In this document: positions 1 to 12,900 of the stretch, in pieces
Layout: each line of letters opens with the position of its first letter
Numbering within the stretch: the first letter of the stretch is position 1
Assembly: GCA_003342815.1 (NCBI GenBank)
Contig: PTEX01000055.1
Location: forward strand, 1,550,001-1,614,000
Reading direction: 5' to 3'
Source: Eudromia elegans
Lineage: Eukaryota; Chordata; Aves; Tinamiformes; Tinamidae
Length of the DNA: 64,000 bases
Made by a program: the position numbers and the translations under genes
The notes under the pieces: generated by a model
The model's input: only the letters and a program-made list of their open reading frames with translations
Database searches by the model: none
Told to the model about the DNA's origin: nothing

Positions 1-184
1 CGATTTCATGCAGAATCTCACCACACGGTAATGGAGTTTAAAGGAAAGTGACAAGTGCAAATTGCTGGAATTAGGATTACTTGCATTGGCACAAGGGTCA
101 TAACACTTACAAATTCTAAACATTTAACAAGGAAGGGGTGGATCAAAGCCAAGAGCTCTACATAAGTCTAATCTATAAAAAAAG

Positions 185-375
185 GAGAAGAGAAGAGAAG
201 AGAAGAGAAGAGAAGAGAAGAGAAGAGAAGAGAAGAGAAGAGAAGAGAAGAGAAGAGAAGAGAAGAGAAGAGAAGAGAANGAGAAGAGAAGAGAAGAGAA
301 GAGAAGAGAAGAGAAGAGAAGAGAAGAGAAGAGAAGAGAAGAGAAGAGAAGAGAAGAGAAGAGAAGAGAAGAGAA
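185..375 (+). repeat. (GAGAA)n pentanucleotide microsatellite with one N
   Basis: A perfect 5-bp repeat with unit GAGAA on the + strand. I count 19 uninterrupted units (185-279), an N at 280, then 19 more units (281-375). The + strand is pure purine throughout. The N probably marks a collapsed or unresolved stretch rather than one unknown base, so the true length is uncertain. ORFs running through it on either strand encode only low-complexity repeats and are not genes. Confidence 0.97.
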
Positions 376-2861
376 AATTCCAGATAAATGACTGTTATTG
401 AGTCAAGGTTTAAAAATACTGAATGCATAAAATACATATGTACAGATAATGCTGATTCACACTCTTCATATTCCAGTTTAGGATCTAATTTGACAGTCAC
501 AAGGATTCATGACCAAGTTCCCCAAAGTATCTTTATAAACAGAAATAGATATGATTTTTTTGATAAACACTAATATTTTTTCTTCATCTGTACTGTAGTT
601 TTCAGTCTTAATCTGGCATTAGCTAGACATTCAGTGTGCCTTTTCCATTCTTTCCGAAGATCATATACAGTTTTATCTTGAGATTAGAGGGAACATGTGG
701 AAGACATTAAGATTGTTATGGTCTCGTGTGGCAAAACAACAGAATTGCTGCCTGTTAACCCAAGAGATCTCACTTGAATACAGTAACCTTTTTCTCAGTT
801 TTCATCACAGATGGTTCTTTTTCAGTCACTTTCTCCAGTATTAGAAAAAATGGAAGGCTGAATAAAGATTTTATCAAAGGTCTACCCAGGATAAATCACG
901 ATAGAGGGCAATTTTCTCCCCAGTTTTTCAAACATAGAATGAAAAAGCAAAGCATCATCTTAGAATAGAAATTCTGGAGATTTCATTGTCCCAATGCTTA
1001 TCTTCTTAAGATTCCCAAACATTTGCTCTTTGCTTAGTATATGAATTTTTCAGTTTTTCTCATCTGGATGATGATACAGTCATCATAAACAGTTTTGAGA
1101 TATTTATCTTATCATTTATGAAGGACTTTTCAGAAAGACTCGTAGTGATCCTTCCATAAAATTATTGTTTTGGGGTGATACCTCCTGGAGACCCATACTC
1201 ATTCTCCACTGTGATGAGTGAACCACATATAAATATCACACTACACAGGGAGAAGTTTGAATATCACAGAAAGAAGCTTGATTAGGTTAAAATTATTTTT
1301 CCACCTCTTCTCAGCATCTTGAATATGGTCACATTTACACTGAAACATCATGACAGACTGCTGTTTACGTTTTGAAAGAAAAAAAAAAAATCAAAAGCAT
1401 GTACCAGTATCGTAATATTGTATGAACTTGTATTTGCCATTATTACATGCACTTTCAATTGAAAAAAAAATGTTTACAGGTATTTAAGTGTTGCTTATAC
1501 CCTTGTCATTGGCACACTTGATGGCTTCCTTCTCTTCTACCACATTCTCTCCCCAGTCTAGTAATTTCTATTTAGTGATTTTACTCCAGACATTCTTTTG
1601 CATTACTTCTCAGCACTCTCATGCCTGCTCATTATTTCTTGTGTAATGAAATTCTATTTTTTAATTTTTTTTTATTTGGATTTTTAATAACACGCTCTTT
1701 CCCTAGTGAAGTCATAAATCAGTCAGTAGAGGTTTACGAGGTAAGGACATTGCAAACTTAATATTCAAACAATGCAGTTATTAGATTTGAACTTAAAAAC
1801 ATTGTGTTAACATTAAAGGCCTACTTTCTGTATAACTCGTTGCTCATTACATTTTAACAAGATCCATTTAAATAGCTTAATAATTTAATTTATTAACATG
1901 AAACCCAAACCTGAGTTGTCACTCTAAACTCTTCCCAGCAAGAATACTGCAAAACATTAACATAGACAACCTAAATGAATAACAAAATGAATAACATAGG
2001 AGAATGAGAAACTTGAAGGTGATTTGCTTAGGTTTCACTAGAATCACAAAGAGAAACAGGCATATATGTAAAAATTCGCAACCTTGAAACCCCGTAGTCA
2101 AACATTACTTTATCAAAACATGTTGGCTTTAATCTCTGCCTATCCTAGTTCCTTAAATTTCTTCTCATCACCTGCTGCCCTTCCTGGCTCTGTTTTTTAA
2201 GTTGGGATCAGCTCCCTGACTCACTTCACTGCTGGATGCCACAAACACTGCTGCAGTCAGGACTGAGGGGCCGGTGCAGAGGTGAGCCCAAGGACAGTGG
2301 TGAGAGCTGTGCAGACCCTTGCATGGGCCAAGTTAATGCCCTGGCCACAGCATTTTTCAGTCATTCTTGCTTGGGCTTGACTGATTCAACATGCACATCT
2401 GGTTGGTGGCTTAAATCATTTGAACTTTAAAAGGTCCTGTCCAATTCTGCAGCTAAGTGGTTGGTTTACAAATAAAGCAAGAGCTGACAAAATAAAGGCC
2501 CATCTTACCTAGTATTCCCTCTTTGATACTGTTATCAACAACTAGATAATTCAAATACAGACATAAATTTTGCATTTTGGACAATTATACACCCAAGAAA
2601 ACCAATTAATCCTGGCTTGTACTTAGTTTTCATTTTAAAAAGAGAGATCTGCCTGTATACTACAGAACTAAATGTTACAGGTGAATGTGTTGGGGTTTAT
2701 CTTCCTTACACCTCTGTATCAGAAACAAGAACAAATTATGGATGATTAAACATCACTACTAATGATGATAATGCAGATGAGAGACAGCGAAAAATCTTAA
2801 GACAGAAGGAGGCTTAATTAGTAGCAACCAGGATAAATCTTCAAAGGTAAGAGCTAAAACT
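376..2861. other. Unique AT-rich sequence, no gene seen
   Basis: Non-repetitive AT-rich DNA with short A and T runs, for example near 1380 and 1660. All open frames are 65 codons or shorter, without recognisable motifs. A slightly GC-richer stretch near 2180-2420 contains one small open frame that I do not consider coding. Confidence 0.7.
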
Positions 2862-2923
2862 TAAAAAAACCCCCAAACCAAACAAACAAAAAAAACCCCT
2901 AAGAAACAAACAAACAAAACACC
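2862..2923. repeat. A-rich (CAAA)-like low-complexity tract
   Basis: About 60 bp made of A runs with interspersed C, including runs of the CAAA unit and short CCCC blocks. It is a simple or low-complexity repeat. It could be the decayed tail of a retroposon, but no body is recognisable next to it. Confidence 0.8.
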
Positions 2924-3986
2924 CTTTTATTTGTACTATGAGTAAAACTGATAAGCAAATCACTGCAGTAACAAGCATGGAAACCCAAATCAGTTCTGCA
3001 ATGTTATTTATGACTGCATTTGAACTGAATTTAGCCTGTATTTCAAGAAGGGAAATGATTCCTTATTTTTGCAATTTCAAGAAATTGTGATCATATCCTA
3101 ATTGTGAAGGAGGCTGGATTAGAATCTCTCCAAACAGATCCGAGAATTGTAGTGATTAATGTTTCTTATCAGGCTATATTTTACAGGCAGTAGATAGGCT
3201 AGGTCCACCACTTTTTGCATTGAGAGAAAAGGTAAAATTCAAACTATTTCAGTAATTTTTTAGGTTTTGCCTTAGGTTACTATTGTAACACAAATATAAG
3301 ATATAATTGTTTATGTCAATGCCACTTTCATTTCCTTCATGTGTTTGTTTTATGCCTCAGGAAATATTTCTTTGGAGAATATCTATTATTAATGATTTCA
3401 GAGATATTGTCTTGTCTTATCTGCTGATCCAAATTAAGCCTGTGATCCATATTCCAAAGGGAAATACTGCACGTGTATATACTGTAGGTTATGAAATATC
3501 TCCTCTCCCTAGAAGAGAGGTTGCTAAGAAGATCCAAACATGATGAAAATCCAGTATTAAAGGTTGGTTCTTTTCAGAGAATGGTTTTAGGGCAGCTTGG
3601 AAAAATGAACTAATAACAGATGAATTTCAAACTTTTCTTCTTCAAAACGCCTTTGCTTTCATATTCTTCTCTGACTTTGCAAGTTGAATTTCAGAAGGCT
3701 AAGTCAGCACATCCTGAATGAATACTTCTCTTTGGTGCTGCCAGCTGCAGGCAGACGAGAAGCCACTTGAGGCGAAGCCATTTGAGGAGAGTGAGTTAAA
3801 GTATGGAGAGCAAAAAGATGCAGGGCAACTGAAACCAGCAAAATCAGTTGGTGTTACTCCGAAATCCTCTTACTCTGGGAGATTTCTGCTTGACATCTTC
3901 ACTAACAACTTATTTTTATAGTGGCAGCAATACTGAAAGAAGTGTTCTCCATCTAGGAAATAAACAACCCAGGCGAAAAGTCATAT

Positions 3987-4034
3987 AAACTTTTCTGAAG
4001 TTTATTTCTGAAACTTTTCTGAAGTTTATTTCTG
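3987..4034. repeat. Perfect 24-bp tandem duplication
   Basis: Two adjacent identical 24-bp copies, 3987-4010 and 4011-4034. Each begins AAACTTTTCTGAAG and ends TTTATTTCTG. After the second copy the sequence continues with AAA and then diverges. Identity of the copies suggests a recent replication-slippage duplication. Confidence 0.95.
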
Positions 4035-4040
4035 AAATGT

Positions 4041-5760
4041 CATATGTAAAGAAACACTAAAGGATTTGTGTTTGGGCAGCAGAGCTTAAACCAAATGAAA
4101 CTAGGAGGAACTCCATTTCAAATTTGGATCAATCTTATAAGTGTCAGCCCTTTTTGATTCTGAAATTCATATTGAAACCTGAAAATCCTGTAAAAGCAGA
4201 ACAGGGTCTGGACGCTGTCATATGTTGTGGAGTGGAACGTATGAAATGTATAAGAGTTAATAGGCTCTACTTTGATGAAAAGAGTCGAATAGGGAAATAG
4301 CCTGTGATAGTCAAATAAGCAGCTCATATGAGATTAGTCTACACCATTCACTGCAGCACACGCGGGAAACAACTGGCACCAGGAGGAGACTTCAGAGCAA
4401 GAGGATGAAAAGCAGCCTCCCCTTTCATCCCCTCACTGGCACAGAGGATGTGTCTTTTCCATTCACTGTGTGGCCTGCATCCCTCACTTGTGCTTTTACC
4501 TCAATTCTGTTCCCTCTAATCTTCCTAAACTAAACACAAAGAAGCGGCAGAGGAGAGTGTTTCTCTCTCTTGCCCTGTTTATTAGAGGTAGAATGGAGCT
4601 CTTTTTAAACTGTCCCCTTGCACCACTTAACTGAATAATTCCCTTCCTCCATTTGAACACAACACAGTTGAGTTCACAGAGGATTCTTAGTGTTCCACCT
4701 CAAGTTTTGGATGTTCTGCAGGTTAGAGAAGAAGTCAGGTCCTTCAAGGAGAATCTCAAAAATAAAACTATTAAGTTGCTGAAGCCACTAAAATGGGAAA
4801 AAAAAATTTTTTTTCTCAATGAAAAATAAAAATAATTTTAACTATCAGTATTTTAGAAAAAGAAGGAGGAACAGCAAGGGAGAGTAGGGCAACAACTAAA
4901 AGAAAGGTTAGATGAGCTTTCCCGTTGTACAGAGTTGTAAGAAAAGAGACTATTATGCTCAGAGCCCACAAAAAATAAATGAAATGCCAGCCAATCATAT
5001 TATTTCCTATGTCAAATAAAAGCCATGAGAAAAATATTTGTAGATTTATTTTGTTTCCATGTGGTTTAGAGTAAATTCATATTAGCTTTGATTTCTCAAT
5101 AAAATAGAGGCAAAAGAGACTAACTTGAATTTTGAAGGCTTGTAGATTAATAACATTATTTATAAAAAGACTGAATTTTGTGTTTTGTTTTGTTTTTTCT
5201 TAGAAGAGGAAATCAAAATATTTTCATTCCATGTAAACCACCACAAGCTCAAAATGTTACGGTATGTTTTATTTGATCCTAAAATTCAAATGCAGTTGTT
5301 CACACCTAAAATCTAGCTCAAATTTCTGCTTTGATCTGGCTTTCTAGCTCTTTATGCAAGACGGTCTCTGGCCTCTAGGGCAGAGTTTGCCTGTTTGCTG
5401 CCTGTTTAGATCAGGAGGATAATAGACAGCCCAATGCCACTCCCCTGGAGACTTACTATGGGTAAATGGTTAGGAAATGGGATTCTACTTTTCTAGAAAT
5501 GGTCAAAACAAATTAGAGCATTGGCTTTCCAATTAGGCTTTTCCTTAACTGGACTCTATTTCAGTATCAGATGAGAAAACAAAGAAACATTTATGTCTCT
5601 TTAATCTACAGAGCAAGTAAAATAATAAAAACGTGCTCCAGAATAACTACAGCATGAAACATCTCTTCAAAGCAAGAAGAACTATATAAACTTGAGGAAG
5701 AGAAAACAGCAGAAAGGAAAGGAATTGGAAAAACACCACTTTTGTCTTTTGTAAGATCAT
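4041..5760. other. Unique AT-rich sequence, no gene seen
   Basis: No recognisable gene, RNA gene or transposon. It contains short homopolymers (near 4799-4815) and a GTTTT-type simple stretch near 5180-5195. Open frames are short and lack motifs. Confidence 0.65.
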
Positions 5761-5762
5761 AT

Positions 5763-5824
5763 TTTATATATATATATATAAAAAATTAAATATCTTATAT
5801 ATGATATATAACTTTATTATATAG
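5763..5824. repeat. AT-dinucleotide-rich tract
   Basis: A (TA)n run of about 17 bp followed by further TATA-rich sequence. It can form self-complementary structures, as any alternating AT tract can. No gene-specific role is indicated. Confidence 0.9.
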
Positions 5825-7516
5825 GGAGCAAAGGCTGAAATATTAATCAACTTCAAATATAGGTTGCATAAAAAAATCCCAACAGAGTATTAATTACTGA
5901 TGGTCTAAGAAAGGGCAAGCAAGATTTTCAAGGAGAGTCAACACATTTTGTTAATCCAGCTCAGAAAGTAAGAGAAAGCAAGCAAGCTTTTGGCCTCAAA
6001 CAATCAACATCAGGGAAACCGGAAGGGAAAACTAACCAAAGTTAAAACAACGAAGAGAATCAACACCCTGATCTGATACCACCAGCAATTTGCAAGAAAT
6101 CTGTCAGCAGAGTGGCAGTGAACTAAATATTGTTCCTCAAGCAGCAGAGCAACACTGGGCATGGGGATCACTTAGCTTTTAAATTCCAGCAATTGGAAAC
6201 TCCTTGCTATTCTACAGGGCTTTGGAATATATCGATATTTGATGTGAGTTTTCCCTTTAAACATTGTCAGGATTATGCATTACTAGTTCAGTATTCACTG
6301 TATTGTGGATGGTAAGCAGTATCTAGAAAATAGATACTAACGGACATATTTTTGAATGTGCCACATATTCAAATAAGCATAATGAAAAGACAGAAAGCCC
6401 TTCACTTCAGCAGAGCAAATATACCTTATTTTTCTACAACATCTTCCTATTCCATTCCTGCATTAGTGTATATATATATATCTAATTATAGCAAATAGCA
6501 GTAGCAAATGTGTGCAGTTCAGTACGTAACTGTGAAGCTAAGTGTACCTATGACCTTTTTAATTCATCTAATGATAAATACCAGTGAATGGGAGGTATGC
6601 CTTTGGCATATTCAGATGATAGAGTATAATAAATTGGCTTGTTTTAAGAGGAAATTGAAAAATGTACCTTCAAACCACCTTTAAAATTATGTTATCTGGA
6701 AGAGGGACGTCATTAACGTGATGAAATGGTAAAACCTTTTTGCAACACCTTTTCTAGCCAGGATGGATATAGCAAATGGAAATAGAAATTTATTCTTACC
6801 ACATTATCTACATACATTAAGGCTTGTATCATGATTGCTTTATGTTATTGCCCCCCCAGTTTTTTATCTCTGTTTTTTTACGCCTTTTATTTTATCTCAC
6901 TGTCTAGCCATAGGGAAACTGAAGAGTGCCAAGTTGTGAACTATTCCTCTAGGTAAAACACCCTTCAGAACAAATCTGGGACAAAGCCTGATAAGTTTGA
7001 TATCTACAAACTCTTTGTAAGGCAGTGAGGTTTACATAAAATTATGATACTCGGATGGGACTTGATTTTCTTTTTTTTTGTTGACCTGTCAGGCTCCTTA
7101 TCCCCCCAAGTCATTAGTGGTAGTGATGTCTTACACTAATTTACTGTGTCTTATGAAGAGCACTGCTCTGAAATTAAGATAATTGGAAAACTTCACAGTG
7201 AAAGTTCCTCATAAATCGAGGCAGGCTTAGCTGGATCATCTCTTCACTTGGAAACTCTTCCAGCAGTCTCTCTATTTTCAGTTCCTTCTGCAAGGCTTTC
7301 TAGACCAAACAGGACTAATTGCAACAAGACCAGATAATCAGTGGCCCAGAATACACCTATTCTTCCAAATATATTCCATCCTTTGCCCCTTTGGGGAACA
7401 GGAATGAGATGAAACATTGAAAAATCCTCTTCTCTAGGAAACACGAGCTCCATGGATCTCAACTACAAATCTCACCATCGATCTGAAACTGCACAGATTC
7501 CAAGGTCTGTGGCAGA
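5825..7516. other. Unique AT-rich sequence, no gene seen
   Basis: Nothing recognisable beyond short simple repeats such as the TA run near 6470-6482. The sequence just before 7517 does not match CR1 and is taken as flank of the 5'-truncated element. Confidence 0.6.
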
Positions 7517-7687
7517 GCTCTGGCACAGGCTGCTCAGAGAGGCTGTGGAGGCTCCTTCCCTGGAGATCTTCCAAACCCACCTGGATGCCACTCTGTGCCC
7601 CGTGCTCTAGGGGTCCCTGCTGGAGCAGGGGGTTGGACTACAGGATCTCTAGAGGTCCCTTCCAACCTCAACCATTCTGTGGTTATA
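7517..7687 (+). mobile_element. CR1 LINE, 5'-truncated 3' end
   Basis: The + strand reads as the conserved 3' region of chicken repeat 1. It contains CTGGCACAGGCTGCTCAGAG near the start, a GGAGCAGGGGGTTGGACTA block and the tail AGAGGTCCCTTCCAACCTC, ending in an ATTCTGTGGTTAT stretch that resembles the short tail repeats typical of CR1. Only about 170 bp remain and no reverse transcriptase is present, as expected for a 5'-truncated copy. The GC-rich body stands out from its flanks. A subfamily cannot be assigned by eye; it resembles the common avian CR1 3' ends. Small ORFs overlapping it are shadows. Confidence 0.93.
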
Positions 7688-9814
7688 CTAAAACTGCCAA
7701 CATCCTCAGAGCTTCTGCTTTTGAAATCACCATCCACAACACTCATCTAGTAAACACGGAATGAAGGACAAAAATTTGCAGCTACAGCGTATCTGCTGAA
7801 TATTGCCAAAGGTTGGAAACTTCACAGCCTTACAGGTAAGAAATTATCACAGCATACTGTTTTAAGAGGTTATTATCAGGCCAAAATCATGTCTTTTTCT
7901 CATGCTGGACTCATTTTAGACTCCAGCAAAGTGGCCCGCACTGATGAAGTGATATGCCTTAAAATTTTGCTAAACTGACACTGTAAAGGCTGCCTGATAC
8001 TTTCTTCCTAAAACACAACAGCATTAAAAAATCCAAACTCGTTTCATATAAAAAGAACTAATTCGGTAGAACTGCACTGTGCCAAACACTAATATTTGGG
8101 TTCTACTTGGCATGTGAGAAAGGTGCAGCAAAACATAAAATAATCATTTTCACATACCCAAATGAAGTTTAGTGGAATCCAGGAAAAGGTTCCTGAGCAA
8201 CAAATCAGGACTCCCTAGAGAAAAAGTCATTTTCCTCAGAGCTATCATAATCCTGGTTATATTTACCGTTTGATAATCCAGCAGTAATAAATACTGATCC
8301 AAATAAGATTACAAAGTAACTGGGGCAACAGGAAACAGGCAGATAGAGCTTTAATATATCTCCTCTGGCTAATTGTCCCACTACATAGCAAGAAACCCTG
8401 AATAAGCAATAATATTAATAAAAAATCCTTCTATTTACAGCATAACACTACAGTATAAGTAACATATTGGGAAGCCTCTGCTCTGAATGATGCTCGTTAA
8501 TGGGAAGTGCAAAACTTGCAGTCTTATACTGTATGTTTTATACAGTACCCTAATAGTTACATTTGCTTTGAACATAAACATAACCCAGCAGTATCCAAAT
8601 CTGCTCACACTAAGTTTGTGCTAAAGCAAAATGTCTTGTCTGACTTAAGAACCATTTTATGCTGAAATTCCATCTTTCTCAAACTACAAGACAAAAAGTT
8701 TTAACATTAGTTTCTAACTCAATGTAGTGAATCCACACATATTTCTTATTTTGCAGATGTGCAAGAATATTACTTATAAGAAGGATAAGGTCACAGCAAT
8801 GCTGTATATACATTTTCAAATGGCATTACTAATATTAAGACAATATTAATTCCATGTTTTTATTGAAAATGGGCTTTCCAGCACAAATTCTCTGAAGGAA
8901 AATTAATCTTTAAACTAAACAAAAATATTTCATTGGCAACATGCCACTGAGTAGGCAACAATAAAAATACCTGCTTTATTTATTGTTATTCTTTTTAAAA
9001 AGCCTCCACAATGATTCCTAAAAGACAGACAAACTCTTTGATATTACATTTACAGAGCTATTACTATTGCAACAATAACATTAAGAAGGTATCACACTGG
9101 CATAAAATGGAAAAGAAATAAAGTAAAATGAACATTAAATTCACGTGAAAACTCTTTTTTTTCTCCTAGTAATCTCATGTACTATAAACTAAAAACAGCC
9201 CATAAAAGTGTAATTTATTTTAATATCTATATAGTAAGTAACTAATCAATGGCAAGTTTATAATACTAAATTAAAACTGAATACAGGTAAGCTTTTGCAA
9301 CTGTATGCTTTCCTCATACAGCCAGCCAGTTGATTGCACCTCATAATAATTCTACCTTTAGTAGTGAGCTATGCTATAGCATTTATACTTTCTAAACGCG
9401 TTATCTAAGGCAGTAAACACAAATTAAGAAGGGTTTTATTATTATTATTTACAAGATATCAAAAATATCTTCCATTGATCTGCATCTCTTGTCTAGCCTT
9501 ACCATGAAAGAGTAAGCAATGGCAAGTGCATCTTGTCATTGGTTTGGATGAATTTAATTTTGGACACATTTTATTCTGGTTTAAATGATGACAAAGGGTA
9601 TGAGCATCAGAAAAGATCTCTTAAACCAGCACTGTTAGCACAGAGGATTTAGTTTTTAATCTCTCTTTCCTATAAAACCTCTTTCAACATGTTTCAAGCT
9701 CTCAGCCAGGTAGAAACTGCCCATCAGGCCACACAGCTCTCAGCACGTGCATTAGGGAGAGAAGCATTAGTGAGCATCTGACAGATAGGCATTAAAGGGT
9801 CTTCACACTACTGC
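7688..9814. other. Unique AT-rich sequence, no gene seen
   Basis: Very AT-rich with no open frame worth noting and no recognised repeat. A short TTATTATTATT run lies near 9436-9450. Confidence 0.65.
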
Positions 9815-9990
9815 CCAATAGTGGGAGGACAAATCACACAGGATATAAAGGAGATTTCTTGTTTGAGAAAACAGGGAGTCGCTTACTCTGCAGAAACCTG
9901 AACCCTCCCCAAGCGTTCGGAGTCCCCCAGGCCGAACCCCTGGGCTCTGCTGTGGCAGCTGCAGATTCCAGAGAGGGATTTGGGAAACGC
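9815..9990 (+). promoter_or_regulatory. Promoter-like patch: CCAAT, TATAAAG and GC-rich downstream block
   Basis: A CCAAT pentamer at 9815-9819 is followed about 25 bp later by TATAAAG at 9844-9850, then by a GC-richer block at about 9895-9980 with several CpGs. The arrangement resembles a small polymerase II promoter or the promoter portion of an old LTR. No matching second LTR, flanking duplication or downstream gene was seen. Such motifs occur by chance in AT-rich DNA, so this is weak. Confidence 0.15.
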
Positions 9991-12900
9991 CTCTCTCTAA
10001 AGAGTGATGAGAGAATTCATATATACATATATACTTAAAACTGTACTGTGGAAAGCGAATTTTCATAGAAATTTATTGCTCAAAGCATCAGAACTTTAAT
10101 AACTGTAAATATTTATGTAAATTACTTCAGTTCACAGTTTGTTTGTTTTCATGCTCCAGTTTTCATGATCACTGCCTGTTACACATCCTAACCAAAGAGT
10201 TCTTTAGTCCTCTACTTATGCCAGTGCACATATCTATATATCAGTGTGAGCAGTAACTACGAAGGTAGCCGTAAACAAAACACACCAGACATCCTATTTA
10301 GGCTCACTCGATAACTTATTAGGCCACTGGTTTACGCACAGTAAATCAAATGTTTTCCAAAACTTTCCCCGATTTTACTTGAAGACTTCTTTTTAGCCTT
10401 TCTATTTATTATGGCTGATGAAAATGGTCTTAGGCTGATTTTTGTGATATGACAAACAAGGAGGAAAAAAAAACCTAGTGGACCTTCGTGGGAAATGTGT
10501 GTAGTGTGGAATCATGTATTACTGCTACATACCAAAATAGACTCAACTTCAAAGCAGAAGAGGTTGGAAAGGGTTTGCTAGGGTATAATTATGTATACTA
10601 CCTAATAGTTAGATGACTTGAAAATTCTTCCGAATCCCTGATAACATAAGATAACATAAATATCAAAAAGCACTCTTTCATAAGCCTAAATCTATGTGCA
10701 CTACATGTGCAAATGCTTGTTAAACTCTTTCCCTCCAACTTCCACATGCAATCACATCCTGAATTGAAAAAAGGACACAAGTAAATGCAAACAACAACAG
10801 GAAGCATAGTGGACAAGATGAATGACAAGAAAAAGATATCAGGAATCAAATTTCTCAAAAATGAGAAGATATTCTGCTTTGCTTTTAAGTAGCCACTGTG
10901 ATAAAAAAAAATCCTGACTCATTCTGTAAAAAGAAAAAAAAACAACCTGTATATTGAGTTTACCACTAGAAAGGGGAGGTGAGAAAGCCCTGTTGAGTCA
11001 CGGATGAAAGATGGTTTTGAACATCTGAACATAATGACCTGTAAAAAAAGATAAAGGAAACCTGCCTTAAGAGAATGCTTACCTTGTCTTGAAGAAACTT
11101 TACCTTGAGAAAAAGTCTTCAGTCTACCCCTGAGGCTACTGAATTTCAAGACAAAAACTTCCAGTGGTATAGTAGCAAATATTGTTGGGAAATTTTGTAT
11201 TCAGAGTATTCTTAGCTAGGAAAGCAAAGGCTATTAAGACCTTTGAACATGTTTTGTACTAGAGTATTACTTTTGCATACATTCAGTTTGCAACATATCA
11301 CATGTTTTTTATGGAAGGGTGGCAGATGAGCTCAATATCTTACTTTGAACTCAGAAATCTGGATAATTCAGGTCTTTTCATGTGGCTGCAAAACTGTTTG
11401 ATTCAGATCAAGGCTGAGCTCTTGAAAACACACACATAAGGATCAGTTTTCATTCAGAAGGGACATGTGCTGTGGAGTTCAGTGCTGCCAAGGCTGTGAA
11501 AATGTTAAGCTTTTCTGAAAGATGGAGGTTACTTCAGGTCTCTGAAGCTAGATCTGTAGTAGCAAGCAGCGCAGACCAATAGAAGCAACTCCCTTCAGCA
11601 ACATAGCTGAAGGACATGACATCCACAATAAAGTTTGGCAATTTAGATCTTTGGGAGGTTGCAAGGTGCAACTCTCACTCTCTCTGCACATCTTTTTGTT
11701 TTAGAGTTTCCCAGAGCAAGAATACATGACTCCAGACGGGGAGTGGCTTAAATGTCTTTGAATTTTCATCCCACTGAAAATTACATGCAGGCACTGGTCT
11801 CACCCCTGCAATGATCAACAGCACAATTTGTGGTGCAAATGCTAGAATTTCAGCTTCCTCGAGCTATTTAATCTTGTCCAGTTTAAACTCGGGTCTCTCA
11901 AAAAGTGACCAAGAAAGTTAACATTTCTCAAAGTGCCAATGCAAGAACAAAGGCACAATTCTGCTACTTTCATTTTTTTTATCTTGTTTGCCTTGAATGA
12001 CAAAATGAATTCAACAGCCACATGTGCGCACTTAAAAGCACATTGTTAAGAGTGGTGCCGTGTGCTTATAGCTTTTATCTACGTGTACTCAAATGATACT
12101 TGAGATTGGCTGGCTGCAGTTAACAGGATGTAAAACTGAAACCCTTATAAATATAGTACAAATTATATATATATATTTTTTTTTTCCAAAGCCACTAGCC
12201 TTGGAATTGAAAACAGGAAAGATGCAGTGGAAACAGAGGTAGGCTGGTTTGAGAAGAGAGGTAGGGACATGGCTCCAGGAGCTTTCTTGCATTTCCACCA
12301 ACTGAAGGAGGGTTCCTTATCCAATACTAAAGTGTTTGTGTAAGATAAATACAAGAAGCAGTAAGTGGATGTCTTTTAATCTTCAAATTTCAATAAAGCA
12401 TTGAACTTTCATCTGTGAAATATGTGGGAAGATACATTTTTTAACTCAGGTAGACTCAGAACTGACCCACAGTTCAATGGGGTTCTAATACCTGTTGTAA
12501 CACAATGTTTTCATGCCTCTAATGCCTTTAGGTGAATTATATTAGCAAAATTTCCCTGCCTTTAAAATTTTCTTACCACTTCTACTACTATTCAGGAATG
12601 CAAAAGCATTTTAAAATAGGAAACCTACAACAGAGAATAAAAATTTCAACATTATTTAATAAACTGATGAGAATTTACCAGTTACTGCAGTTACTTGTCC
12701 TTTCACATCAAAGCACTAGTTGGTGATTCCATTCACGGATTCCATTTAGCACAGAGGCCTTCATTTAACTGAAGCAGGTAAAACTGGATTTATTTCCAGT
12801 CATGAACACTGGAAACAAAATTTGAGCCATCAGCAATATAGTGGGAACAAGGTAAAATCGCACTTCTTTTGACTTTAAGTTACAGGAAAGGCTTCACTGT

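Noticed and set aside
138-500. ORFs on both strands across the GAGAA array
   Set aside because: They are translations of a microsatellite into repeated charged or leucine-serine-phenylalanine residues and contain an N.
3751-3790. 40-bp exon-like segment with CAG acceptor and GTGAGT donor
   Set aside because: The acceptor has a poor pyrimidine tract and the segment is very short. Such site pairs are common by chance.
10555-10580. GAGGTTGGAAAGGG resembling the reversed CR1 end
   Set aside because: Only about a dozen bases match, and flanks show no ATCATAGAATC-type tail or CR1 body.
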